Source: Paramecium sonneborni
Lineage: Eukaryota > Ciliophora > Oligohymenophorea > Peniculida > Parameciidae
Reading direction: 5' to 3'
NCBI GenBank assembly: GCA_905182985.1
Contig: CAJJDN010000023.1
Coordinates: forward strand, 562,598-626,597
DNA: 64,000 nucleotides
In this document: positions 34,042 to 45,298 of the stretch, piece by piece
How positions within the stretch are numbered: position 1 is the stretch's first letter
Layout: every line of letters starts with the position of its first letter
Notes under the pieces: model-generated
Seen by the model: the letters and a program-made list of their open reading frames with translations, nothing else
The model's database searches: none
Told to the model about the DNA's origin: nothing
Made by a program: the position numbers and the translations under genes

Positions 34042-35125
34042 TACCAGTGTTTTATTAAATTCTAATTATAAATAAAAATGTTAAATAAAAGAATTGGAAA
34101 TATTTAAGTCGAAATTTCAATTATTAAATCAATCAAATCAAATAAAATAAGATTTAAATATTATACTTACTAACAATTTTTACAAAATAAAGTTATAAAC
34201 AGGAAGTCAAAAAATAATATTCTCCATTTAAAAATCTGATAGGTTGTCTGGACGATATAATAGTTTAAGATTCTGAAAAATAGCAATTAAATAAAAATGA
34301 TTGAGTCTTTTGAAATTTAATAATTTTCTAAATATTAAGATTAGGTAATGTCTAGAAGTAGATGATGATTTATTAAACTGATAAGAATGGATTTATTCTC
34401 ATTTAAAATAGACATCCTATAACCGAAGAAAAATGAAGAAGAATTCAAGTAAAAAAATATGAAATATAATGATTTTAAAATTATTATTTATTCTCTATTT
34501 TAATAATAATTGTTTTACTTGAAGAGAATAAATATTTAATTCATAATTTTTGTATATAAGAATAGGCACAGCAGCCTATATGTCCAAACTCATTTTTTCC
34601 TAAGATCCATCCTTCTATTTAAGAAATAGCCTCAATTTTTTCATCTAGAAATTAGAGAAAGAATAGATTACTTTTGTTTATCTATAAATATCTTGGATCT
34701 TTTGAAGCAAAATATTGTTTAGCTTTAAAAGTTGTTTTTCTAAAGGTAACTTCTTATTCTAATTCTGTATAAAGATCTATGAGATGTTCATAACTAATCT
34801 AAATATCTAATGGTTATGGAAGTTATATAGAAGGATCAAAATATTAGATTTAATAAATTTGGATTATTTTTTATAATTCTTATTGAGATTGAGGAACTTC
34901 ATTATTATATATGCAACCACTTTATTTTACTATAAAAATTTAATTATTAAAATACTTGGATCTTATTTCTTTTTACTAAAACTGTTATTGGTATAATTTA
35001 TCAAAGAAGGACTTTATTTTTTTGAATTTTCATAGCTTTTCATTTTGATAAAATGAGAAACAACTGAATCTTTAGATTCAAAATCAGATCTTGCTTCATT
35101 TGGTGTTAGGTGATTATAGTAATTA
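34042..35125. repeat. Direct duplication, copy 2 (right of N)
   Basis: Second copy of 32956-34039, offset 1,086 bp. It continues uninterrupted into unique sequence at 35126, where the SH3 gene has its frame break. Confidence 0.85.
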
Positions 35126-35970
35126 AATTAACTCCATATATATCTTGTTTAGGATATTTTTTAGCTTATTGTTCTAAATCTTCTAGTAATTTTTGATTCA
35201 ATGGATTCTTCTAAAATTCATTTTCACTAAAGAATGGGGAACCCCATTGATAAAAACCTTGTAATTTAGGACTATAACATTTTGTGTCTTTGTGAGAACT
35301 TCTGTCTGGACTAGAAAAAGGCTTAAAATTTTGATAGATCTAATTGTAAAGGAGTAAAAGTTAAATTAAATGGCTTGCAGAGATTCTAAAAGGATAAAAA
35401 CTATAATTTATACTCCAGTAGAGGATTAAGAGTTTAAGTATTTTTCATCACTTCATTGGTTAATAATTGAATAATTTCATCAACTGTAATCTAATTAAAA
35501 ATTAATTAAGAAATTGTTATTATATCGTTAAATTTTAATGTTATATCATCTAATAATTATTCCTATTTTATTTTTGTAAAATCTCTGATTATTTAATTAG
35601 ACTTTTAATAAAGTAAAGCTAAATTTCTACATTAGTCAATTTAGAATAAATATAAAAATATAGATGATAATTTTGAATTATTTTACTCTAACGAATGAAG
35701 GTAAGAATTAAAAATTTCATAAATTTTACTTTTCGATTCATTTTTTTAAAACTAATATGATAATTGTGGATACTTTACTGTATATTCAATAGAGAAGCAA
35801 ATTAGAGATTATGATTTAGATTTAATGAATTAAATGATTATATCATGACATATCATCAAGATGTTGGCATATAAGCAAATTTATTTATTTGAGCTAATGA
35901 AACCAATATTTTCAATCTTATCAAGAATATTTCTAATATTAACAGGATTGAATGAATCAAATTATTCCAT
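34541..35970 (-). CDS. SH3-domain protein with helical N-terminus
   Basis: ATG 35970 opens MEQFDSFNPVNIRNILDKIE. About 200 helical residues follow, with a 27-nt intron, then a polar Ser/Pro linker (FKPFSSPDRSSHKD). The C-terminal ~60 residues form an SH3 domain: YFASKDPRYLQINKSNLFF, then EGWILGKNEFGHIGCCAYSY, where the Trp, the Gly-x-x-G turn and the final Tyr are at the expected places (usual form DGWW-G-G-PSNYV). SH3 domains bind proline-rich ligands. Other introns of 28 and 26 nt are needed. At 35121-35126 the frame breaks: five extra bases (a repeated AATTA) seem present. That point is also where the duplicated copy ends, so an assembly error is likely. Confidence 0.68.
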
Positions 35971-36260
35971 TTAACAAACAATTTATAAATAAATATCAAT
36001 AATTTTTTAAATTCAGAGATATATTATTATTTTTAGTTAATGAAATATCGCTCTAATCAAATCTTTTACATGTATTAGAAGATTTAATTTTGAAAAATTA
36101 AGAAATGCATAATAAATACAAAATTATTGATATTCTTAAATATATGTATGTTCGAATAATATTTTAAAAATAAGATGATTCATTCTATAAGAAAGTACTT
36201 AAACTTAATGTGTTATTTGAATTGATTTATATGAGTCATGTAAAGTAGTTTTTAAATTGA
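35952..36260 (+). CDS. Possible small helical protein overlapping a divergent start
   Basis: ATG 35952 (MNQIIPFNKQFINKYQQFFK) opens 102 codons to TGA 36258-36260. The sequence (FRDILLFLVNEISLQSNLLH; VLEDLILKNQEMHNKYK) is helical and amphipathic, much like real protein. Its start overlaps the first codons of the SH3 gene on the other strand by 19 bp, so one of the two starts may be misplaced. No homology is recognised. Confidence 0.4.
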
Positions 36261-36314
36261 TATAAACAGATGTAAAAATAGATGAGTTAATAATTAATTT
36301 TATTAAATATTATA

Positions 36315-38005
36315 ATGAGCACAGTGACTAATGAGTCAAAAAAGAAAGATGCTATTGATAAGGCACTAATATAGTAATAAAGGGAATAATTAAAGCAAAC
36401 AGTTTTGGAAAGATTTATAAAGGATTTCGGTAAGAATAACAAAAACAAAATATAAGTAACTTATAAGTTAGAGAATAGATTATTACTCAAATAGTGAATG
36501 ATTATTTTACAAAAACTAGAGTCACTGATGTAACTTTGAAAACTCTAAAATAATAAGTTTAATAAGCAATTCAAAATGTAGGGTCTACAACACAATCATA
36601 AGCTGAGAAATCAATATAGGAATCATAAAGTATTATTATGATGTGAATAATTTAAGTCACTTAATAATAGGTAGGATAAGCTGTTCCATAACAAAAGCCA
36701 CCAAGTAGTCAATCTAGAAAATCTAATTAATAGCATTAATAACAATAATTGCAATAATAATAATCCTATTAATATAGCTAAGATGTACAATCAGAAATAT
36801 CATCAAAAGTATCCATTTATATGTATGATGTCATAAGGCTCCAAAATCAGTGTATATGATGGAAGGTGATGAAGATGATGAATGGGCAACTTTAGTTAAG
36901 TTTGATACTGAATTATATAAAAAGGAAAAGGAATTAGAAAATGTAAGAAAGCAAGAATTTAAAAAAAAAATAAAATCAGAATTGGATAGGTAGATAAATG
37001 AAAAATAAAATAAAAAAAATGAAGAAGTTTAAGATGAAGACGCCTATGTTAAATTGCATCATTATTAATTAAATGTTTATGATCAAAGAGAAAAAGAAAA
37101 ATAAGATAATGTTAAAAGCAAAATATATAATGAAAAATTATAGAGAGATAAATAGGTTAGAGATGAATTATAAAGAAAGTATGGAAATATTGAAAAATAT
37201 TATTTAGAAAATTAGAATAGAAAAAAGAGAAAGAGCTTGATAGTTTGCTTGTTAAAAAGATTAGAGAGGAATTAGAATTAGAATAGAAAGAATAATTGAA
37301 TAGGAGAAATAAAGAGAGAGAAAGATTTTTAAGAATGATGAAGGAAAATGATGAATATAGAAAAAAAGCTTTAGAAGATGCTAAATTAGAGAAAGAAGCT
37401 GAGACTCAAATGTAATAATAATACATTAATTTGTAAAATTAATTAGAGGAACAAAGAGATTTGGAAAGAAAATAGAGAGAAGAAAAGATGAAAAAAGTAA
37501 TGGGAATGTTTGCTGAAGGTGTTGTAAGAGATTAGAAGGAATTGATTAAACAAGAAGATGATAAAATGTTAAGAAATATTTTGGCTCAAAATGAAAGAGA
37601 AAAAATTGAAGAAGAAAAAAAAAAAATTAAACAATTAGATTAAAGATAATAATTAAGATAATTTTTAAATTCTTAAATAGAAGAAAAAAAGAGAAGATAA
37701 GAAGAGGAAGAAGAGTTAAATAAAAGATAAGCTGAAATTTGGAAATAAGATTTACATAATTATAATGATCATGAAAAAAAAAAATTTGAAGTATTCAATT
37801 TATAACTTATTATTAGTATATAAAAGAGGTAAATTTAAGACATGCTGATATATTAAAAAGTTAAATTGAAGAAAAATAAGGTAAAATTAAAAAGAAAACA
37901 AATAAAATGAACACTGTAGAATTGCTCTAAAATAAAGATAAACTTAAAGTTATTGCTTAAGAAGTTCCAGATCTTGGAGAGAAAGTAAAAAAAATTGAGA
38001 TTTGA
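36315..38005 (+). CDS. Long charged coiled-coil protein, trichoplein/ciliary type
   Basis: ATG 36315 starts MSTVTNESKKKDAIDKALIQ. A short N-terminal helical region (LERFIKDF; EQIITQIVNDYFTKTRV), a Gln-rich linker and an acidic EGDEDDEWATLVKFDTELY lead into a ~300-residue Glu/Lys/Arg coiled coil. This includes RNKERERFLRMMKENDEYRK, GMFAEGVVRDQKELIKQEDD and LNKRQAEIWKQDLHNYNDHE. The pattern is like TPH (trichoplein/mitostatin/MNS1) proteins such as the microtubule inner proteins of cilia. At least five introns (38?, 27, 27, 29, 26 nt) were placed; the first is the least certain. A ciliary role is inferred from composition and likeness, not shown. Confidence 0.7.
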
Positions 38006-38544
38006 TTTATAAAAAATAAATATAAGATATAATTTAGTTAAATACGAAAAAGATCATTTGAAAATAAAATTATTTTATTAAATAATCAATTTTCTAATTA
38101 TTATAGGTTTATATAAATCAAAAAATTACAGATAATGAGATTTGTATGTATTTGAGATTGAATTTAAATGATATGCTTTATTATTTAATAGAATTAATAA
38201 AATACTAAAATATTAATTTATTTAAATTGTTAATTGAGATTGATAGTTTTATATGGTTTAAATTAATAAATTATGAAAATCACATATAAATCTTAGAGTG
38301 AGAATAATTTATGATACTAAATTTTTAATACCAATTGCAAAAAATATATGATGTGCATTTATAATTTCAATAATTTAACGATAAAATTACAATCAATAGA
38401 ACTATTTTTGTAGAAAAAGATAATAAGGAAAAGTTTTTGAGTGCATTTTTTGGTGTGGAAATTTAAATTTGAAAGTATTAAATGATGATCATTTATACAT
38501 AAAATATAAAATTTTTAGCATTAGATTTAAAGAAATCATTTAAA
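38006..38544. other. Intergenic with a TGA-interrupted open frame
   Basis: A plus-strand frame from about 38066 to 38478 is decodable (MYLRLNLNDMLYYLIELIKY ... QKIYDVHLQFQQFNDK) except for one in-frame TGA at 38299-38301 and no fitting intron. It may be a decayed gene, a mis-sequenced gene or two short ORFs. It ends shortly before the SNF2 start. Confidence 0.35.
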
Positions 38545-41500
38545 ATGTAATAAGAAGCAGATAATGTAAATATTCATTTATATTTATTTAGAATTTAGAT
38601 GAAAAATAAGTATACATACTGAGGTAGCAAATGATTTGCTACAAACAAGTTTAAAGGTAAGATTGATAGTGACTCTTTAGAAATCAACATATTGAAAATG
38701 AAAAATAGATGTTGCCTTATTCGAAAGAGTAGTGGGAAGTTGAGAAGGAAAAGATATTTTAGAATTCCATTCGATATTTTCATGATAAAATTGATAAAAA
38801 TGAGGAACTAAAATCGATGTTCCGAGACCGCTATCCAAAACTTAAATTGGATCTTAATTAGGAAGTAAGCATATATATTGATTATTAATTTAGGATATAT
38901 GGATGTTTAGTGATCGAATGTAAGGATATATAGAGAAGAGAAGATAAGATATTGAGTAGGATCTTAAAAAGACACATTAAAATGATCCAAAATATTTGAG
39001 TTTAAAAATTGAGTTGCTTTTAATCAATTCTAAGGATTTTTATTTAAAAATAAAAGATGCTATTTTGAATCCACTTTTATAAGAAGAAAATTAAACAGTT
39101 TTATAATCAAGAATGTTAGAGAGGTTGTTACTTGATAGAAATTATTTTAAAAGAGATAAACCATAAAGAAGACCAGAAAACAAACTATCAGATAAGTTTG
39201 AATTAAGTATGATAAGACATGAATAAGCAAGAAGGAAAAGAATAAAATAGAAGGAATTTATGTAAGCAATATTTGCACATCAGATTGAGTTTATGGAGTT
39301 TCATAGAAAGAAATATAAGCATGCTAGAAAGAGAAGTGTATAATTTAAAGTAGTTTTGGAATAGAAAGATATGAAATAATAGTAGATAGATAAATAGATG
39401 AGAATGAAAGATATTAAATAAGGGGATATGGTCACTTATATCTAAAAATTAGAGAAGCTTGATGAAGCTAAAAAGGAAAGAGTTGTATCTATTTTAAGAT
39501 AAACAGATTAATTTTTAAAAGATATAGGTGCGAAGGTTAAGATATAGAAGGGTGAAGAAATTACAGAAGAAGATGAAGTAGTGGAGAATAACAATTCAAA
39601 TAATAATTTAGGTTATGAACTTAATTAAGCAAATAAAGTATATTATAACATAACACATCGAATAAAAGAAATAGTTACTAAATAACCTATGTTATTAGAA
39701 GGAGGATAATTAAAACATTATTAAGTTTAAGGTTTAGATTGGTTAGTGAGTTTATATAATAATAGTTTGAATGGTATATTGGCAGATGAAATGGGTTTGG
39801 GTAAAACAATATAAACAATTTCTCTATTATGTTATTTGATAGAAACTAAGAAAAATTTTGGTCCTTTTTTTATTATAGTTCCATTATCAACATTAAGTAA
39901 TTGGGCTAATGAATTTGAGAAATGGGCACCAACGATAAAAAAAGTTATTTATAAAGGTTCACCATAAATTAGAAAGGAGATTTCTAAATAAATGAGAACA
40001 ACAATATGGAATATATGTCTTACTACATATGAGTATGTATTGAAAGATAGATTAGCATTATCTAAATATGAATGGAAATATATAATAGTTGATGAAGGAC
40101 ATAGAATGAAAAATTCTAGAAGCAAATTTGCAATGATTTTAGGTTAATAATATTAAAGTGAGAGGAGATTATTATTAACTGGAACTCCTTTATAAAATAA
40201 TATAGCAGAGTTATGGGCATTATTGAATTTCTTATTACCAAAAGTATTTTCTTCATGTGAAGATTTTGAGAAATGGTTTTAAATGCCTTTAAGTAAAATG
40301 GGAGCAAGTGAAAAAGATTGTTAATTAGATGAAGAAGAATAATTATTAATAATTAATAGATTACATTAAGTACTTAGGCCATTTCTTTTAAGAAGAGTAA
40401 AGAAGGATGTAGAAAAAGAATTACCTCGTAAAACAGAATATGTTATTAAGATTAAATTATCAGCTTGGTAAAAAAAGATTTATGACTAAATAAATTAAAG
40501 AGGTGTAATGACTTTTGATTAATAATCTGGAAAAAGTGGATCATAAGCATTATAAAATTTAATGATGTAGTTAAGAAAAATATGCAATCATCCATATCTA
40601 TTCATGTTAAATTTAGATATGAATAGAATTACAGATGAAATTTGGAGATCAAGTGGAAAATTTGAGTTATTAGATAGAATAATACCTAAATTATTATACT
40701 TTAAACATAGACTATTAATATTTAGTTAAATGACATAATTAATGGATATTATGGAAGCATTTTTTGAATATAGAGGTTGGAGATATTTACGTTTAGATGG
40801 ATCTACAAAATCAGAGGACAGAGAAGCCAGAATTAAGTTATTTAATTAAGAAAATTCTATTTATAATATATTTCTATTAAGTACAAGAGCTGGTGGTTTA
40901 GGATTAAATTTATAATCTGCTGATACTGTGATTTTATTTGATAGTGATTGGAATCCTATGATGGATTTATAGGCTTAAGATAGAGCTTATAGAATTGGAT
41001 AGAAAAATGAAGTAAGAGTTTTAAGGTTAATTACTGCAACATAAATTGAGGGAAATATTCTTAGTAAGGCAGAACACAAAATGGGTTTGGATGCAATTAT
41101 TATTTAGGCTGGTTTATATAATTAGAGATCTACGGATTAAGAAAGAAGAGAAAGATTATAAGATTTTTTTAGATAAAAAAATAAAGTGGATTTGTTTGAG
41201 GCTGAAGATATACCTGATGATACTTAAATAAATGAATGGATAGCAAGAAGTGAAGAAGAATTTGAAATGTTTAATGAACTTGATAGATAAAGATATGAAG
41301 AAGAAAAATTAATATATAAGAACTTCAATTAAAATAGAGATGATTAATATTATAATTATAGATTAATTCAAGATGATGAAGTACCAGAATGGATTACTTC
41401 TAAATAAAATGAACCTTAAGAATTTAAAGAATATGGTCGAGGTTAAAGAGAAAGAAAAAAAAATGTTGTTTATTTTGATTCTGAATCTGATTACTTATAA

Positions 41501-41734
41501 GATGGAAAGGAATTAGAGGTTAATGATATGGATTTGAAAATTGATGAACATATAGATATTGAATAGAATGATGTTTTTTAAGAAGATGAAGAAAATCCAT
41601 AAGAATTTAAAAAAATAAAAAAACTTAAATACATGAATAATGATGATCATGATCATGAAATTAATAAATATTAAAATGATGAAATTGAAGATGATATTGA
41701 ACCTAAATTAAAAATTAAACGAAAACTTAATTGA
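38545..41734 (+). CDS. SWI/SNF catalytic ATPase (Brahma/SNF2 type)
   Basis: The likely start is ATG 38545 (MQQEADN). Domains in order: a QLQ-like helix ([15 protein letters not shown]); an HSA-type basic helix ([20 protein letters not shown]); SNF2 ATPase with LAGIL-type [38 protein letters not shown] and TGTPLQNNIAELW; helicase C domain with [20 protein letters not shown]; then the SnAC segment [20 protein letters not shown]. The tail is acidic (DVFQEDEENPQE) with no bromodomain. Motif order and HSA plus SnAC place it with Brahma/Snf2 rather than ISWI or CHD. It would slide or evict nucleosomes. Three introns (26, 24, 29 nt) lie in the N-terminal part; the ATPase is one exon. The ORFs at 40116 and 41046 are shadows. 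Confidence 0.93.
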
Positions 41735-41776
41735 CAATATAATTTATCCCCCACAAAATATTAAATATATAAAATA

Positions 41777-43290
41777 TCAATTTTCTTTATCTTTATTACT
41801 ATTCTCTAAAACTCCATTATCCATCTATTCTAAATAGTCTTCTGAACTCTCAAAATGTTCATTATCATAGTTGTCTTATTCTTGATTCATTCTTACTTCT
41901 TCAGACTCAGGTTATTACTTTAATTTTAATGGAATATAACTTCTAATATAGGTTTATTCATTAATAAAAATAATTTTTAGTGCTCTCTAATTATATGTTC
42001 TACCATACATTGATATAACTGTGCGTTAAGCATCCTCAATAGTTGTATAAACTAGAAAAAGAGAACCTGCTTCCGCTAAAAGTTTTAATACAAGCAAATA
42101 CCCCCAAGACCTGACTAATAAGGTTTTACAAAAAAATCATCTTCTATATGACCACATTATGAAAAACCTTCAATTAAATCTTCTCGCATTTCATTCCATT
42201 CATTTTAATTTAGATTAATTGCCATAGCAACATTTAAGAAATTTCCAACCTTTATAATCCTGGATGGGATACCTGCCTAAGCCAGAATTTCATCTTCTTC
42301 CCTCTAACCTCTGGCATAACCGAAAGATTTTAAAGCAAGATAGGCGGCTGCTTATGCTTAAGCCATGTTATGAGCTTATTATACTAATTATGATTGATTG
42401 ACAGATTAACCTAAATAAAATATGATTCTATTTGATACCATAAAGACTATCACCAAGTCTTAATATTTTACATGATTCATCCAGTAACTTGATATCTTCT
42501 AATCTTAGCATTCGATTAGATTCTTCAACGGAAGATAGTTCCAAAGTGCATGTTCGGTCTGTTTCATTGAGATGACAATATAAAATTGGTTTAGCATTTC
42601 CAACGTCATTTAAGTAATTTCTATTCATAAATCTACTCAATTCAGCATATAGATCTCGATTTGTTAAACCTGTTGGTATGTTACATATCTGAATTCTTCT
42701 CATTCTACTAGTCAATGACATTACTTTTTCTTTATCTTCTCTAACTTTATCGTGCAAATTAGTTTTAGGTACCCAAGTAAATCCATCCCAAAAGCTATCT
42801 TATTTATCATAGCCTAGAGCATCTAAATAGTATATGAAAAACACTGATTACTTGATTTAGCTACGGGATTGTTGGCTAGAATTTGTTTTTAATAATGTTT
42901 GACGGCAGAGTTAGATCTTGATCTTTTTCTTCTTTCTTTTTTTAATCTCGCAATTCTTTGCTAAAGAAGAGATATTATTTCTTTTACTTCTTTTGTTTCA
43001 CCATGTTCAATTTATTTTTATGCATCCATCTTATTATTGTCTTTATCTTTTTCTTTTTCTTTCTCTTTCTCTTTTTAACTCTCTTTCTCTTTTTCCTTTT
43101 CTTTCTCTTTGTCTCTATTTTTCTTCTTCTCTGATTTCTTACTAGATTTTTTTTTCTCTGACTTTTTTCTCTCCTTAGACTTTCTTTCCTTAGATTTTTT
43201 ACTTTTTAATTTTTTTTTATCCTTTTTTTATGATCTACTTCGCTTTCTTTTTTTTTCTTTCTTGTCTTCGCTACTGCTTCTACTTTACAT
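41777..43290 (-). CDS. U2AF large-subunit-like splicing factor
   Basis: ATG 43290 starts MQSRSSSEDKKEKKRKRSRS, a ~120-residue Lys/Glu/Ser-rich arm in place of a typical RS domain. A conserved linker follows (AALGYD-like NALGYDKQDSFWDGFTWVPK). RRM1 starts RRIQICNIPTGLTNRDLY; a second RRM follows only in reduced form, with alanine-rich AHNMAQAQAAAYLALKS; the C-terminal UHM-type RRM carries IPSRIIKVGNFLNVAMAINL and GSLFLVYTTIEDAQRTVISM. U2AF65 binds the 3' splice site and SF1/SF3B1. Introns of 29, 28 and 26 nt were placed. The stop is 42 bp from the SNF2 stop, convergent. Whether the middle RRM is functional is unclear. Confidence 0.8.
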
Positions 43291-43354
43291 ATTTGAAATA
43301 TATTAATTTAAATATTATATGATTTATATCATCTCACATTCAAATATATAGTGA

Positions 43355-45298
43355 TCATTCTGGATTCTTTAAATCTACGGCATTGGTATTTCCATTAAGC
43401 ATATGTGTAAGGATTTCTTTTGTATATTTTAATCTTTTAGCCATTTCATGATTTTAACTATCAAGTGCAGTAGCTAATGGATAATGACTTCTTTCTCCTA
43501 ATTTATTAACATAGGTGACTAATTTATTTTCTGAGGACAAGATGATTTCAGTTTTATCTGTGAAATTTACCTAAAAAGAGAGAAGAGAATAATACTTAAA
43601 CTATCTTATTAGAAAGTCTAAACATAATAGCATGTCTTGTTTTCATCCATTTTTTTACATAAACAGATTAGAAAGGATCATATTCATTGATTTCACCTTG
43701 AGCATTTGCTTTAGAATCAGCATCCAAATAAGATTTAAAATGTTGAAGGAGAGTAACTTTTTTTTGTAATTCTTTTGGATAACTATTTATTGAATATTTT
43801 TCAACGGCATCCTGTTTATCAGTGCCTTTTCTTTCCAAATATTCAAATTCTTAAGTTTTAGGATCTAATATAATTTTGGTTGAATCATTAAAAAAGACTC
43901 CAGTTGCACCATTACTAAGTAAATATCCAAGTCCATATTTACTACTATAATCAACCCATCTTCTCACAAAGATTTCATTTTTTTATTTTGTATTTTATTA
44001 ATTTTGTATGGTACCACTAGTATAAAACTGATTGAGGGATTTAGTGCTAACGGATTATTTAAAGTCTTATGGCTTTTAAGAAGATGGTCTTTGACTACTA
44101 TTATATCCTCCATTATATCCAGTGTTTAATCCAGAAGTAGCACCAAATTGATCTTCTAATAAATATGAATACTAAAATACGTCTTTCAGATGAAATATTT
44201 GGTCTTACTGTAGCCATCTTAGGATTTGATTGAGCAGTTTCTGATGCTCTACTTGGTTATTAAAATTATTTATTATATTAAATTGATGGAGGGCAAGCTA
44301 AAGTAGATAAAGGTAATACTCTAATAATATTTGATTAATTAACTTACTTTGGAATAGTACCACCTGAATTCATAAAAGAATGTGCCATTATTTCATCTAA
44401 TGTAGGTCTTTTACTTGGATCAAGAACCAATATCTTTTAAATAAGTTATTTAGCACTATCTGATATTTGAACTTAATCTGGAAATGAATATTAATTCATT
44501 TTTATCTTTTTGTATGTTGATTTAACATCAGGAGTTTCAAAGGGAGGTTTACCAATTAACATTGCATAAATTATAACTCCAAGTGACCATACATCTACTT
44601 CAAATGAATGTCCCACTTTGCCATCTAATACCTCTGGAGCTATATAATTTGGAGTTCCACAAATTGTTCTTTTTTTCTCTCCCTCAAATTCTAATTTTGT
44701 TGCCAAACCAAAATCACCTAATTTCAATTCCATGTTCTTATTCAGAAATAAATTTCCCAGTTTTAAACTACTTTCTATATCAAAATTACTCTCGATGTAT
44801 CACATTATTGTTATGTAAGTATTTTAACGCATTTATCATCTGTGCTACATAACACTATACTTCTATTTCTGTCAATCTTTTTCTTCTTTTTATTAATTCA
44901 TTCAGCGTTTGATTGCAACATAGTTCCAATAATATGTAAACATTTTCATGGTCTTCAAAGACGTGTTCGAATTAGACGACATTCGAATTCTATAAACTTT
45001 TGTGTATTTTGATTTCTGACACAAGCTAACTCAATTATTTTCATAAATACCTTCTAACGGGCTCTGTTTCTTGTCAAAGATGATTTTGCTATTATTTTTG
45101 CAGCCATCACCTTCTTATTCTCTAAATTTGTGGCTTCATAACACTTAGCAAATCCTCCTTTCCCTAAAAACTTCCCTCTTTGATAACGTTTAATTGCCAC
45201 CTCTCCATTCACCTTTGTAATCTTCTCTTCAAATATTACTATTTGTTCACTTAATTTAACTCAACATTATACCCATCTTGATTATTGTTTTCATCCAT
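43355..45298 (-). CDS. Polo-like kinase (PLK1 type)
   Basis: ATG 45298 starts MDENNNQDG. Kinase domain: [20 protein letters not shown] Lys in [22 protein letters not shown] (split by a 22-nt intron), [32 protein letters not shown] and [20 protein letters not shown]. The T-loop [14 protein letters not shown] and [14 protein letters not shown] are Polo hallmarks. The C-terminal polo-box region has [31 protein letters not shown] and the second box around [17 protein letters not shown] and [13 protein letters not shown]. PLKs control mitosis, centrioles and cytokinesis. Introns of about 23, 25, 22, 27, 37 and 25 nt. All catalytic residues are present. The forward ORF 44583 and others are shadows. 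Confidence 0.95.

Noticed and set aside
32956..35125. True recent tandem duplication or mobile element
   Set aside because: Copies are identical and abut a single N, with no terminal repeats or target duplication; an unmerged contig overlap explains it more simply.
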